Part shown: piece after piece, positions 8,108 through 16,332 of the stretch
How the letters are laid out: the number at the start of each line of letters is the position of its first letter
Position numbering within the stretch: position 1 is the first letter of the stretch
Origin: Niallia taxi
Lineage (GTDB): Bacteria > Bacillota > Bacilli > Bacillales > Cytobacillaceae
Direction of reading: 5' to 3'
Length of the DNA stretch: 64,000 nt
NCBI RefSeq assembly: GCF_032818155.1
Contig: NZ_CP102590.1
Coordinates: 1,378,637 to 1,442,636 of the forward strand
Translations under genes and position numbers: made by a program
The notes under the pieces: model-generated
Database searches by the model: none
The model's input: the letters and a program-made list of their open reading frames with translations, nothing else
Told to the model about the DNA's origin: nothing

Positions 8108-8848
8108 ATGGATGAGTTAGAATTTTATGATAAGGTTGGAAAGTTAAACGGCTGGGATTTTAGTAAATTAAAAGTTACAACTGAAGGGATTAAGTGGGAT
8201 TTTTACGAAGAAGTAACGAAGAGAGGTAAAAGTTCGGATATTCTTTTGGACGTTGGAACTGGTGGAGGAGAAAATTTATTAAGAATTGCTTCTTCATTGC
8301 TTTTTCTGGTTGGAATTGATTTCTCAAGAGGAATGATTGAAACTGCTCAATCTAATTATAAACAGTCAAAAGTGTCAAACGTTCGATTTTTCCAAATGTC
8401 TTCTGATAATTTACAATTTCCAACTGGTTTTTTTGATCTCATCTCAAACTGCCACGCACCGTTTGCTTCAATGGAAATAGCCAGGGTTATAAAAAATGAG
8501 GGCCTTTTTTTAACACAACAGGTAAGTGAAGCTGACAAATTAAATTTAAAGGAAGCTTTTGAGCGGGGTCAAGGTTTTGGAGAAGCTGATGGAGCATTAA
8601 AAGAAAGATATATAAAGGAACTCAAGTCAGCAGGTTTTACTGAAGTTCAATCTTTTGAATACGACGCTAATGAATACTATCAAAGAGCAGAGGATCTAAT
8701 TTTCTTACTTAAACATACACCTATTATTCCTGATTTTGGTCAGGGAGAGAAAGACTTGGATATTCTGGGTAGTTTCATTGAAAACAATAGAACCGAAAAA
8801 GGAATCCACACAAATTCCAAAAGGTTTTTGATAATAGCAAAAAAATAA
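8108..8848 (+). CDS. Class I SAM-dependent methyltransferase
   Basis: 246 residues with a Rossmann-type methyltransferase core: motif I LLDVGTGGGEN (about residues 46-56), motif II VGIDFSRGMIE with the acidic residue for SAM ribose, and a motif IV region SNCHAPF. The C-terminal part is specific to this subfamily. The target is not evident; both small-molecule and RNA methyltransferases share these motifs. The upstream leader peptide with terminator suggests induction by a translation inhibitor, so a role in resistance or ribosome protection is a reasonable inference. The start has GAAAGGTAGG about nine bases upstream. A terminator follows at 8873. Confidence 0.82.
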   Translation: MDELEFYDKVGKLNGWDFSKLKVTTEGIKWDFYEEVTKRGKSSDILLDVGTGGGENLLRIASSLLFLVGIDFSRGMIETAQSNYKQSKVSNVRFFQMSSDNLQFPTGFFDLISNCHAPFASMEIARVIKNEGLFLTQQVSEADKLNLKEAFERGQGFGEADGALKERYIKELKSAGFTEVQSFEYDANEYYQRAEDLIFLLKHTPIIPDFGQGEKDLDILGSFIENNRTEKGIHTNSKRFLIIAKK

Positions 8849-8872
8849 ATGACAATAGAAAAGTTAAATAAT

Positions 8873-8894
8873 AAGGTCGTCTTTTGACGACTTT
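8873..8894 (+). terminator. Terminator of methyltransferase gene
   Basis: AAGGTCGTC / GACGACTTT stem with a four-base loop followed by ATTTC. Confidence 0.75.
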
Positions 8895-8945
8895 ATTTCA
8901 TTAAGAGTAGTCTTGACTTCATATTCTATAAATTACGAATATTTT

Positions 8946-8978
8946 TGTGAATTGATTCACTTAAACAGACGGGGGCTT
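8946..8978 (+). repeat. Intergenic repeat, first module
   Basis: GTGAATTGATTCACTTAAAC then AGACGGGGGCTTTC. This copy has a good GTGAA/TTCAC dyad. Confidence 0.75.
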
Positions 8979-9027
8979 TCTTCTATATGTTTACTAGTAA
9001 ATACTGATTAATAAAAAGATAGGAAAT

Positions 9028-9849
9028 ATGAATATGATTTTATCTGAAGCCTGGCAATTATATAAAGCAGATAAACAGATTCAAGGATACTCTTCCCAGA
9101 CATTGAAAGCTTATAAGATTCAATCTGCCTTGTTCATAAAGCACCTAGGTAATGTTGAGATAGAAGAAATTACAACGGAAACTATCAAACTGTATCTTGG
9201 TGAAGTTGCGAGTGATTTAAAGGCATCTAGTTTTATGTCATCGCATTCGTTTTATTAAGTCGAAATATATTACTTTTAATCCAAGTACGGCAATAAAAGA
9301 ACCTAAATTAGAGAGTAAAATTCCAAAGTTTTTGACGGAGGAAGAAATAGAGCTATTAAGAGAAGCATGCCTCAGTCCCTTTGAAAAAGCATTATTTGAA
9401 TTTATGTATTCTACCGGTTGCAGAATAGGAGAAATGGTTAACTTAGATCGAAGTTCTATCAACTTCTCCGAGCAATCCGTTATTGTATTTGGTAAAGGGA
9501 AAAAGGAAAGAGAAGTTTATTTTAATACTCGATGTAGTATTTACTAAAAAGATATATAGAAAACCGAACAGATAGTGAAAAAGCTCTATTTGTAACGGTC
9601 CGAGCTCCACATCGAATGAGCATTGCACAGATGAGATATGTCATTAAGCAGATATCCAGAAGAGCTAATATTAATAAGTGTATCCATCCACATCAGTTAA
9701 GACACAGTTACGCAACCAATTTAATTAATAATGGAGCACCATTAGAAGTTATTCAAAATTTAATGGGCCATGAAAAAAGTGAAACTACTAGGATATATGC
9801 TTATATAAGTGGTCAATTAAGACGTGAACTTTATAATAAGTATTTCTAA
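9028..9849 (+). pseudogene. Tyrosine recombinase/integrase, frameshifted
   Basis: Three overlapping-frame pieces together make a phage-integrase-family protein. 9028-9238 is the SAM-like N-terminal DNA-binding domain. 9239-9540 (frame +2) holds catalytic Arg I in TGCRIGEM and the GKGKKEREV lysine region. 9541-9849 holds HPHQLRHSYATNL, LMGHEKSETTRIYAYI with the His and the Tyr. All catalytic residues are still present but in different frames: one shift near 9238 and another near 9540. Several residues usually found after the RFIKS segment also seem deleted. It is probably a XerC-like or mobile-element integrase remnant, now non-functional unless the shifts are sequence errors. Confidence 0.85.
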
Positions 9850-9880
9850 AAGAACTGTAGGGAATTTACAGTTCTTTTTT
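9848..9880 (+). terminator. Terminator after integrase remnant
   Basis: AAAAGAACTGTA / TACAGTTCTTTT stem with a seven-base loop, then TT. Confidence 0.85.
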
Positions 9881-10052
9881 GTGTAGCCTCATCCTTTGTT
9901 AGAAAGGGGACAGTTTTTTGGAATAAGAAGGATGTAAAGGTATTAGCTTTGATATTGTATATTTCAATCTCAGTTCCGTTGAATAGATGGAACTTTTTAC
10001 CTTTGTACACGTATAAATTTTTGTGTGAAAATTATTAGAAGGAGTGAGATAA

Positions 10053-10316
10053 ATGTACAACTTAGGAATTGAGATTAAAAAAACAGATATAGAACTACTT
10101 ATTAAGTGGCAGCTAACTGAGGTGGCAATTCTTAATGAGGATATACTGGAAGTTGTTGAAGATGAAACTTATGCAGGAGAAGATACTAATGCTATAAGAA
10201 TAGGGACACCATATGGGACAACTGATCGTATTTACATAAAAACAAAGAAACGAAATTATATACTTTATACTACTAATAAAATTGCTCTACTTAAGAAAAT
10301 TAATGGATTAATATGA
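10053..10316 (+). CDS. SunI/YnzG-family PH-like protein
   Basis: 87 residues with the pattern of the SunI/YnzG family (single bacterial PH-like domain). It begins LGIEIKKTDIELLIKWQ, with ILEVVEDETYAGED in the middle and the very characteristic IRIGTPYGTTDRIYIKTKK. The founding member SunI confers immunity to the bacteriocin sublancin, but most homologues are uncharacterised and no bacteriocin gene is visible nearby. The ribosome binding site AGAAGGAGTGAG precedes the ATG. Its stop overlaps the next gene's start (ATGA), so the two are co-translated. Confidence 0.75.
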   Translation: MYNLGIEIKKTDIELLIKWQLTEVAILNEDILEVVEDETYAGEDTNAIRIGTPYGTTDRIYIKTKKRNYILYTTNKIALLKKINGLI

Positions 10317-10753
10317 ATAAGAAGAAAGTAATAACTAATACATTCATAACGGTTATAGCTGGTTTACTAGCACTTTTATTTTATAGTTTCCATATTAATG
10401 ATAAAAATTTCTCTAATAAAATTAACATAGAAGATAGTGAAATTAATTCAATTGAAGTGACAAAAATAAGTCGTAATAGTGGTGAAAGACCAGTTATAAA
10501 TGTTACTAATCAAAAAGAGATAAAAGCAATAAAGGATGTTCTTAGAGACTCAAAATGGGTTAAAGAGTCCAAGAGCTTTAAATCAGAAGATTTTTATAGT
10601 GTCATTATAAAAAAGGATAATTATACTTTGGGAGAAGTGTTTATCATTGGCAATCAGTCCTTTTTATTATCTAATAATAAGGACCTGAATAGTTATTCAG
10701 ATAATTATATTTTTAAGGATAATTCATTAGTGATAGAAAACTTATTTAAGTAA
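10313..10753 (+). CDS. Hypothetical membrane-anchored protein
   Basis: 146 residues. A basic N-terminus (MNKKK) is followed by a hydrophobic helix at about residues 8-27, giving an N-terminal anchor with a polar, lysine-rich extracytoplasmic domain. There is no lipobox Cys. The start overlaps the SunI-like stop by four bases, indicating translational coupling. I do not recognise the soluble domain. Co-expression with a SunI-like protein is the only functional hint. Confidence 0.65.
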   Translation: MNKKKVITNTFITVIAGLLALLFYSFHINDKNFSNKINIEDSEINSIEVTKISRNSGERPVINVTNQKEIKAIKDVLRDSKWVKESKSFKSEDFYSVIIKKDNYTLGEVFIIGNQSFLLSNNKDLNSYSDNYIFKDNSLVIENLFK

Positions 10754-10774
10754 GTAATATTTAAGGTTACTCTA

Positions 10775-10950
10775 CGATTTCAAATTTTTCAAACAGGGCA
10801 ATACTACCAGTGAAAATCCCCATCTTAATAGAAATGGTGATGTTAATCCATTAAGGATTACTGTTCTTTGAATGCTTAGCCACTAATATGGCAGCATTCC
10901 TGTAATAATTGAAAACTTAGCTTATGGAAGAAACAGGGCAGGATAATCAC
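10775..10950 (+). repeat. Intergenic repeat, long copy
   Basis: Contains CAAACAGGGCAA, then GTTAATCCATTAAGGATTAC (10851-10870), then the second module ATGGCAGCATTCCTGTAATA (10888-10907) with ACTTAGCTTATGGAAGAAAC and GGGCAGGATA. 10951-11110 has no gene. Confidence 0.75.
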
Positions 10951-11110
10951 ATAAGAACAGTCGGGCTCTGATGTTGCAAAGATAAAGTTTGTATGTTTAG
11001 AAAGAGTTTTTACATATATTTAGCAAGTTTACTTTTGACTTCTGGATTATTTTCATCCACAAATAAGAAAAAATGCTAAAGAAAAAGGCGTACATATAAT
11101 TGTAATCGCC

Positions 11111-11791
11111 TCATTGGATATTCATTATGTTTATTAATTTAATTATTTTTTCATCATCATCTGTATCAACATACAATAGCTCAGTATCATTTATAAAAAA
11201 ATCTATGTAAAACTGTTTACCAGCAGGATATTTTCCATCCCATCTATGAGGAACTTTGTATATGTTAATTGTTCCATCCCCGTTACTACTATAAGTAACT
11301 GAGCCATCCACTAAACGTGAACCAGATAAATGAACAACATCTTCTGGATAATTAGCACTTGTCTCATCGTTTGGGTTAATTGGTTCGCCTGCATTAATAT
11401 GTGTAATATATAATTCATCGATGTCCTGATTTGGCCCGAGTTGCAACCAGATTCTAGCATATTCTATTTCTTGAGCAGAATACTTAGTCAATGTATTGGC
11501 TACCCTATTTTCAGATGTGTTATTAGGTTTTTGGGAATCATAATCTGATGTGGAATTCTGTTGAATTATATCTTTATCTTTCTTTGTATTACCTATATTT
11601 TCATCTTCTGAGGGTGTAGAAGTATCCGAAGTTGAATTAGATTCATTTATTTCAGTTTCATCATTTTTTATAGTAGATTCAGGTATTTTGGAATTATTAT
11701 CAGCAGAATGCTTACTTGGATCATTTGTACAACCAAAAAGTAATAAAGTGAATAATAGCAATGATCCCTTAAGGAGATGAACTCTTTTCAT
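11111..11791 (-). CDS. Putative lipoprotein with Ser/Thr/Asn-rich linker
   Basis: 226 residues. The signal peptide ends in a lipobox (LLLFGC, Cys at about residue 21), so it is predicted to be lipidated and surface-exposed. Residues about 25-100 are a low-complexity linker rich in S, T, N, D, E and K. The C-terminal domain (about 100-226) contains EIEYARIWLQLG, INPNDETSANYPEDVVHLSGSR and VTYSSNGDGTINIYKVPHRW. I recall this pattern from uncharacterised Bacillaceae lipoproteins, but no function is known to me. An AAGGAATGG ribosome binding site lies upstream. Monocistronic, flanked by repeats. Confidence 0.8.
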   Translation of the reverse strand: MKRVHLLKGSLLLFTLLLFGCTNDPSKHSADNNSKIPESTIKNDETEINESNSTSDTSTPSEDENIGNTKKDKDIIQQNSTSDYDSQKPNNTSENRVANTLTKYSAQEIEYARIWLQLGPNQDIDELYITHINAGEPINPNDETSANYPEDVVHLSGSRLVDGSVTYSSNGDGTINIYKVPHRWDGKYPAGKQFYIDFFINDTELLYVDTDDDEKIIKLINIMNIQ

Positions 11792-11889
11792 TTAACCATT
11801 CCTTTCAATAAAATACATTAGAAGTATATCACACTAGTGTTGGGAAATGCTGTAATTAAATATTTAGATACTTTTAAGATCTTTTCACC

Positions 11890-11990
11890 ATTTATAAGGT
11901 TTTAATGCTCTTTTTGCTCTGGCACTGACGTGGCAGCATTCCTGTAAGAAATGAAAAAAGATTATGGAAGAAGATGCCGGGATAGTGGAA
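11890..11990 (+). repeat. Intergenic repeat copy
   Basis: AAGGTTTTAATGCTC..GGCACTGACG, then TGGCAGCATTCCTGTAAGAA (11931-11950) and ATTATGGAAGAAGATGCCGG with GATAGTGG. Diverged second module. Confidence 0.7.
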
Positions 11991-12048
11991 GAATTTTATA
12001 TATCTAAACAAAAACAATAAATTCAATTTTAAATAAAGGGTGATCCTC

Positions 12049-12441
12049 TTGAGTAAAGTGGAATTTTCATATTTCTATGGTCAAAAACTTATTGATATTG
12101 ATACAGAAAAAAGGAGTTTCCTTCGATTAATTTTTAATAACTCCCAGTTATCAGTTGAATGTCCTTGGAGATTAAGAAGTAAAAAGGAAATACTTATTGG
12201 TGAATCGGATTGTATCTCAGCTCCTGATAAATTTTCTAGATTAAGCTTGAAAAAGATAATTAAGGATAAGAAAATTGTGGAAATTAAATATTATGAACAC
12301 TTATTTTTGCTTACGATTGAATTGGAGAATGGCCTATACTTTGACTTGTTTCATAGCAGTAGTTATTTTGAAGGATGGGTTCTGCATGGGGATAACGGTG
12401 TAGATATATTTACTATGCCTGGGGGAGAAATTTCAGATTAA
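12049..12441 (+). CDS. Hypothetical protein, possibly DUF6188-like
   Basis: About 130 residues. A GTG at 12040 is possible, but the TTG at 12049 is better placed after AGGGTGA (12037-12043) and gives MSKVEFSYFYG. The protein is beta-rich and ends in WVLHGDNGVDIFTMPGGEI. That recalls the C-terminus of DUF6188-type proteins (some near toxin-immunity loci), but the match is weak and from memory. No membrane segments. Flanked on both sides by intergenic repeats. Confidence 0.55.
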   Translation: MSKVEFSYFYGQKLIDIDTEKRSFLRLIFNNSQLSVECPWRLRSKKEILIGESDCISAPDKFSRLSLKKIIKDKKIVEIKYYEHLFLLTIELENGLYFDLFHSSSYFEGWVLHGDNGVDIFTMPGGEISD

Positions 12442-12534
12442 CAATTTTAACTTATCATTCAATGGACTCTTTTTATTCAATACGTATTACATAAAGCAAA
12501 AAAGGAAGAACAGGCATAAATTTATATATTGTGT

Positions 12535-12655
12535 TAATGGAGGCTATGATCCTATAAGGATTATTGCCCTTTTGTTTTAATTTCATATGGCACTATAGTG
12601 GCAGCATTCCTGTAATAAGTGAAACCTTCTTATGGTAGAAAAAGGGAGTTTAGTT
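12535..12655 (+). repeat. Intergenic repeat copy
   Basis: GATCCTATAAGGATTATTGC, then the second module: CACTATAGTGGCAGCATTCC followed by TGTAATAAGTGAAACC and CTTATGGTAGAAA. It lies in the 420-base gap before the CPBP gene. The remainder (12656-12850) shows no gene. Confidence 0.7.
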
Positions 12656-12864
12656 CGACAAGGATAAGTGAATTTTAAACTTTATTAGCTTATTCAGGAC
12701 TAAATTGATTGCTAATGTTTATACGGAAAAGTCGGCGTTATCCAGCACAGTTTCCTTATTTTCCATAACTTAAATAATACAGCTGTATTATGAAGAAGGA
12801 GTATCGCGGTTTTTCTTGAATAAATATATAGGGGTAGATTAAACCATAAAATAAGGAGGTTTGC

Positions 12865-13626
12865 ATGGAAATTTTCCTTTGGATAATGATTGTATTTGTG
12901 TTACTATATGAGCCAATTTACGGATATTATGATTTTCAGAAATTTAAGGTAAATGTCACAACAAATCCACATGCCAGAGAGAAGTATTATATTAATTCTA
13001 TTGTAGGTTTGTGGGCTCCTACTCTCTATATCATCCTCTTAGTCCTTTTCACAGAACTTACCTTTAATCAAATAGGGTTTACCTTACCTTCCATTAACAC
13101 AAATGCATTTGGCCCTATTATTACCTACACCGTATTTGCCTTAACTGGTATTTATATTCTTGCTATCCTATATTATATGATAGGATACCATGTCAGTATT
13201 AATATTCGTACAAAATTCACCGAAGCAAAAAACAGAGAAAAAGAAAAATCAGAGTACCTCGCAATAATGCCTGTAAGCAAAAGAGAGAAGAAGTTATGGA
13301 ATTACGTTTCTATTACGGCTGGACTTACGGAAGAAATAATATACAGAGGCTTTTTAATCTTTGCTTTTTCTTATTTTTTCCCAAACCTGTCCGTTTGGTT
13401 TGTTGTCATTTTTGCGTCTCTTTTGTTCGGACTTGCTCATACGTATCAGGGGCTATTATCAGGCGTATTGCGGACAGCAATAGTTGGCTTGATTTTCTCC
13501 GTTTTATATATGGGACTTAATTCAATTATCCCCCTTATTCTTCTTCATTTCTTAATAGATTATATGGCAAAGCTTGGGGAGGATGAAAATTCTATTCAAG
13601 ATTCTCGAATTACAAAAATCCCATAA
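12865..13626 (+). CDS. CPBP-family intramembrane metalloprotease
   Basis: 253 residues with about six to seven membrane helices. The Abi/CPBP (CAAX-protease-like) signature is present: TEEIIYRGF near residue 152 (Glu-Glu and Arg), FGLAHTYQG near residue 189, and LLHFLID near the C-terminus, giving the conserved E, H and H residues. Bacterial members act in the membrane as proteases or in bacteriocin self-immunity; the substrate is not predictable. The AAGGAGG ribosome binding site is ideally spaced before 12865. A short GGGGCTTTTATT sequence follows but no strong terminator is visible. Confidence 0.85.
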   Translation: MEIFLWIMIVFVLLYEPIYGYYDFQKFKVNVTTNPHAREKYYINSIVGLWAPTLYIILLVLFTELTFNQIGFTLPSINTNAFGPIITYTVFALTGIYILAILYYMIGYHVSINIRTKFTEAKNREKEKSEYLAIMPVSKREKKLWNYVSITAGLTEEIIYRGFLIFAFSYFFPNLSVWFVVIFASLLFGLAHTYQGLLSGVLRTAIVGLIFSVLYMGLNSIIPLILLHFLIDYMAKLGEDENSIQDSRITKIP

Positions 13627-13647
13627 CTAAGTATGGGGCTTTTATTA

Positions 13648-14199
13648 TAGAAGACTTAATTCACTCAAAATCTGCTCTTTCGTAAGGATAGTCGCAAATT
13701 CATGATTGGGAATGGACTGGACTCTGCATCATAAATATTTACCTAAATGCTCAGTGGTTTCAAATGCAGCTGCAGCATCCGATACTAGGAAAGTGTGATA
13801 GCCCAAATTTCCACTCATACGCGTCGTAGAAGATATACAGCGCTGCGTTGAAGGGCCTGTTATAACGACAGATTTATTAGTTGAACTTTAAGATATGTTT
13901 CAAAACCCGTATCAATTTAGGCGCTGTTTATATTTTTTTGAAATACAGTATCCATTTCTCTTGGACTTATTGTGTCTTTAAATTGTGTTCCAACTTTATT
14001 TTTATAATGAAGGGAGAATCCGGCTGACAGACATATGCTGAGAAAAAATGATTCGGCCATTCCTATTTCTCCATTCAGATAGAAGCCGTGCTATATTTAT
14101 TTTTGCCTGTGGAATATTTCGCTTACCCAAATACGGGTCGTCAAATCCTTTTTGGACATCTAATACAATAAGTGCTGGCAGTTCTTTAGTGTTCGCCAA
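13648..14199 (-). pseudogene. Isochorismatase-family hydrolase, degraded
   Basis: On the minus strand 14199-14002 encodes an isochorismatase-like N-terminus: LPALIVLDVQKGF with the catalytic Asp, and a SEWRNRNGRIIFSQHMS region. After an apparent deletion and frameshift, 13880-13740 encodes VITGPSTQRCISSTTRMSG with the catalytic Cys and LVSDAAAAFETTEH. 13710-13650 encodes EFATILTKEQILSEL, the usual C-terminal end. The pieces are in the correct order but different frames, with stops between them, so the gene is dead. Confidence 0.8.
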
Positions 14200-14778
14200 A
14201 TAGTTATTTTATTAGTTTTCACTGTTGAAAGCATTTCGCTACAAGAAAGTGCATGATTGTAACGGAAGAGAGTGTCTACAACATCTAATGAAAAAATTAG
14301 AGTTGTGAGCAAAGAAACTGATAATTATTTTTATTCAATAAGACAGCTAAAGAATTACAGATTGAAGATGGTGGTTACTCATTTGTCGAAGGAATAGGAA
14401 TTGGTTTATCCCTTTACCTTATAAACCATACTACGAAAAATAAGGTAAGGGCGATGATTCTAATAATCGATTTAGTACTTTAATTAATTAAATTAATATT
14501 AAATACTTTACTTAAACAAGGGCATTGATCCATTAAGGATTAATGCTTTTTCTTTAGAACTAACGTGGCAGTTTAATTTAAGTTTACTATTTCACAAACT
14601 AATGAATTTATAAAATAAAAATCACTGTATAATAAAGTTAGTAGCTTTTCTAACTGTAGGAAAATATGGTTGAAGTATATGGATTGTAGAGGAAAAAGTT
14701 ACAAACAAATCTTAGATGAATCAGGGCATCATATGAAATGAATTTTTAAGTGAAGGATTACGAGAAGAGGTAAAAAAA
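14200..14778. other. Gene-poor decaying region with repeat copy
   Basis: No intact gene. A plus-strand stretch at about 14338-14485 reads NKTAKELQIEDGGYSFVEG followed by IGIGLSLYLINHTT. It looks like a coding remnant but lacks a start. A repeat copy lies at 14520-14575 (GGGCATTGATCCATTAAGGA, TTAATGC, CTAACGTGGCAGTTT). Confidence 0.45.
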
Positions 14779-14934
14779 TGTTTGATGTTGGTATAAGCAT
14801 ATATTCCCCATACGTTAAAACTTTTAGTCCGGTGGATTTCAATTGTAAACTTTTTAGAAACATACTCATAAGTAAGGTCTCTAAGAAAGAGATTTTCAGT
14901 AATTGTACGCAAGTTGATTTTAATAAATGTTAAC
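14779..14934 (+). CDS. Doubtful small ORF, 51 residues
   Basis: ATG at 14779 is preceded by AGAAGAGGTAAAA. The product (MFDVGISIYSPYVKTFSPVD...) has no motif I recognise. It sits among pseudogenes and may be a remnant itself. Confidence 0.25.
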
Positions 14935-15015
14935 AAGAGATATAGTCAAAAGATTAACTAGATTTTATATAGTGTTTAAAGGGAAATATTTTATAAAGGA
15001 GTAGTTTATATTTAT

Positions 15016-15331
15016 ATGAAAAATAAAGTTTTATAATTCTTTTCAGCGTATGCTGTAGTTTTCTTCATTGCTATTCCAGTGTGTACACGTAACAGTACAC
15101 TCTTCAGAGTAGTAGAGGCTTGGGAGACATATACAGTAAAATACCTGTTGAAAAGGAAGTACTTCTAAGGTAACGCTTAAAATACCGGAAAATGTAAACT
15201 TTGAAATGTATGAGCCGGTAAATGGGATGGAAAGTAACCACCGAAACTAATGATAGTGATAAAGTAACCTCTATTCTAGGGGAAGCATTTCATACTATGC
15301 TGATGGTAGCATAGTAGAGTTAGACAGGAGT
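15016..15331 (+). pseudogene. YcnI-domain (DUF1775) protein remnant
   Basis: Frame-shifted fragments in order: a signal-like FSAYAVVFFIAIP after the ATG at 15016, then WETYTVKIPVEKEV, KVTLKIPENVNFEMYEPVNG, and WKVTTETNDSDKVTSI. These follow the YcnI-like domain pattern (copper-linked surface proteins in Bacillus). Several shifts and stops and a missing C-terminal half make it non-functional. No ycnJ/ycnK partner is nearby. Confidence 0.75.
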
Positions 15332-15472
15332 CTTAAGGAGGATTTATTTTTTATTCTGTATATTAGTGCTACTATAGGAAAGGGGTTAAATCTATTCGAG
15401 TTTATCTCCATTTAACTTTACCGGTTTCTAATTTTAGTCTACAAAAATCCACTTATTCTTCTAAAATTTTAA

Positions 15473-16072
15473 CTATTTTTCAGGATGTTCATAATTCCAT
15501 AAAGTGAGGATGGAATCTATAGGTTCAGTTCCATTAGCAACAGCATTTACTTTATCAATAAATTTTTCGTGTATCAAATATTGTAGTGGTTGGTCTACCT
15601 TATTGAAATACTTAAAAGCCTCTTTTGCCATGTTATCCCACTCTTTATAATAAGTTAAATAGTCATTTGAATACACTCTTGTTCTTGATGATCCTTCTGC
15701 TGGTGGACTTTCAAACTTTTCGTCGCCACCCAACGTTCCATAATCACATGTTAATTGTTCGCCAGGTTGAATGTCTCTAGCTGCTAACTCAAAGTCATAT
15801 GCTGTATCTACAATATTTGGATTAAAACTATGATTAATATACTTTGCGTGATCCCAATTAAGAACATACTCGATGTCATTATCTTCATATGCGTATTTAT
15901 ATATTACCTTTTTTCGTGCATCATCAAGACTTTCAATATACTCTTTTTTTAGAATGATATCTAATTCATCTTTAATCCAGGTAATGGTTCCTTTAGGGAT
16001 TAATTTTGTTGCAAACAGACCAACGCCTATTTCCTCACTTACGAACCGAATTTCTGTATCAGGGTGCATCAT
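15473..16072 (-). CDS. SET-domain protein
   Basis: 199 residues. The SET fold is recognisable: an N-terminal GVGLFATKLIPKGTITW (about residues 16-32), the pseudoknot motif KYINHSFNPNI near residue 78, and GEQLTCDYG near residue 103, which form the SAM and lysine channel. SET proteins are lysine methyltransferases. Bacterial ones are scattered, and their targets (ribosomal, DNA-binding or other proteins) are mostly unknown. GGAGGAATA lies upstream on the minus strand. It is divergent from the dehydrogenase gene at 16333 with a roughly 260-base gap, and the two may be co-regulated. Confidence 0.85.
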   Translation of the reverse strand: MMHPDTEIRFVSEEIGVGLFATKLIPKGTITWIKDELDIILKKEYIESLDDARKKVIYKYAYEDNDIEYVLNWDHAKYINHSFNPNIVDTAYDFELAARDIQPGEQLTCDYGTLGGDEKFESPPAEGSSRTRVYSNDYLTYYKEWDNMAKEAFKYFNKVDQPLQYLIHEKFIDKVNAVANGTEPIDSILTLWNYEHPEK

Positions 16073-16332
16073 GGTTTTATTCCTCCTTAAAATAGTGGGA
16101 ATTTTCAGCTAATATTCACTGACTAACATATTTATGTAAATAGTTATCGATAGGAGTAGACTCTAATCATGTGTCCATTACATTTTTTTAATTCAATATT
16201 AAAATAAGTATTTATTCCTACTTAAAAAATTTATTTTATGATACTGATAGACAAGGGCCGTCACCGGTTTACTTATTGTTCATATGCTATTAAATCTAAA
16301 CTTAGATAATTTACTTTCAAAGGATGAATGAT

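Noticed and set aside
8946..9880. Intact prophage or integrative element at the integrase
   Set aside because: Only a frameshifted integrase is present; no phage, conjugation or att-like repeats are seen near it.
13296..13520. ORF in another frame of the CPBP protease gene
   Set aside because: The CPBP motifs are in the main frame; the shadow has no ribosome binding site or family.
14721..14936. A 71-residue minus-strand ORF
   Set aside because: No ribosome binding site or recognised motif; the opposite strand has the better (still doubtful) candidate.
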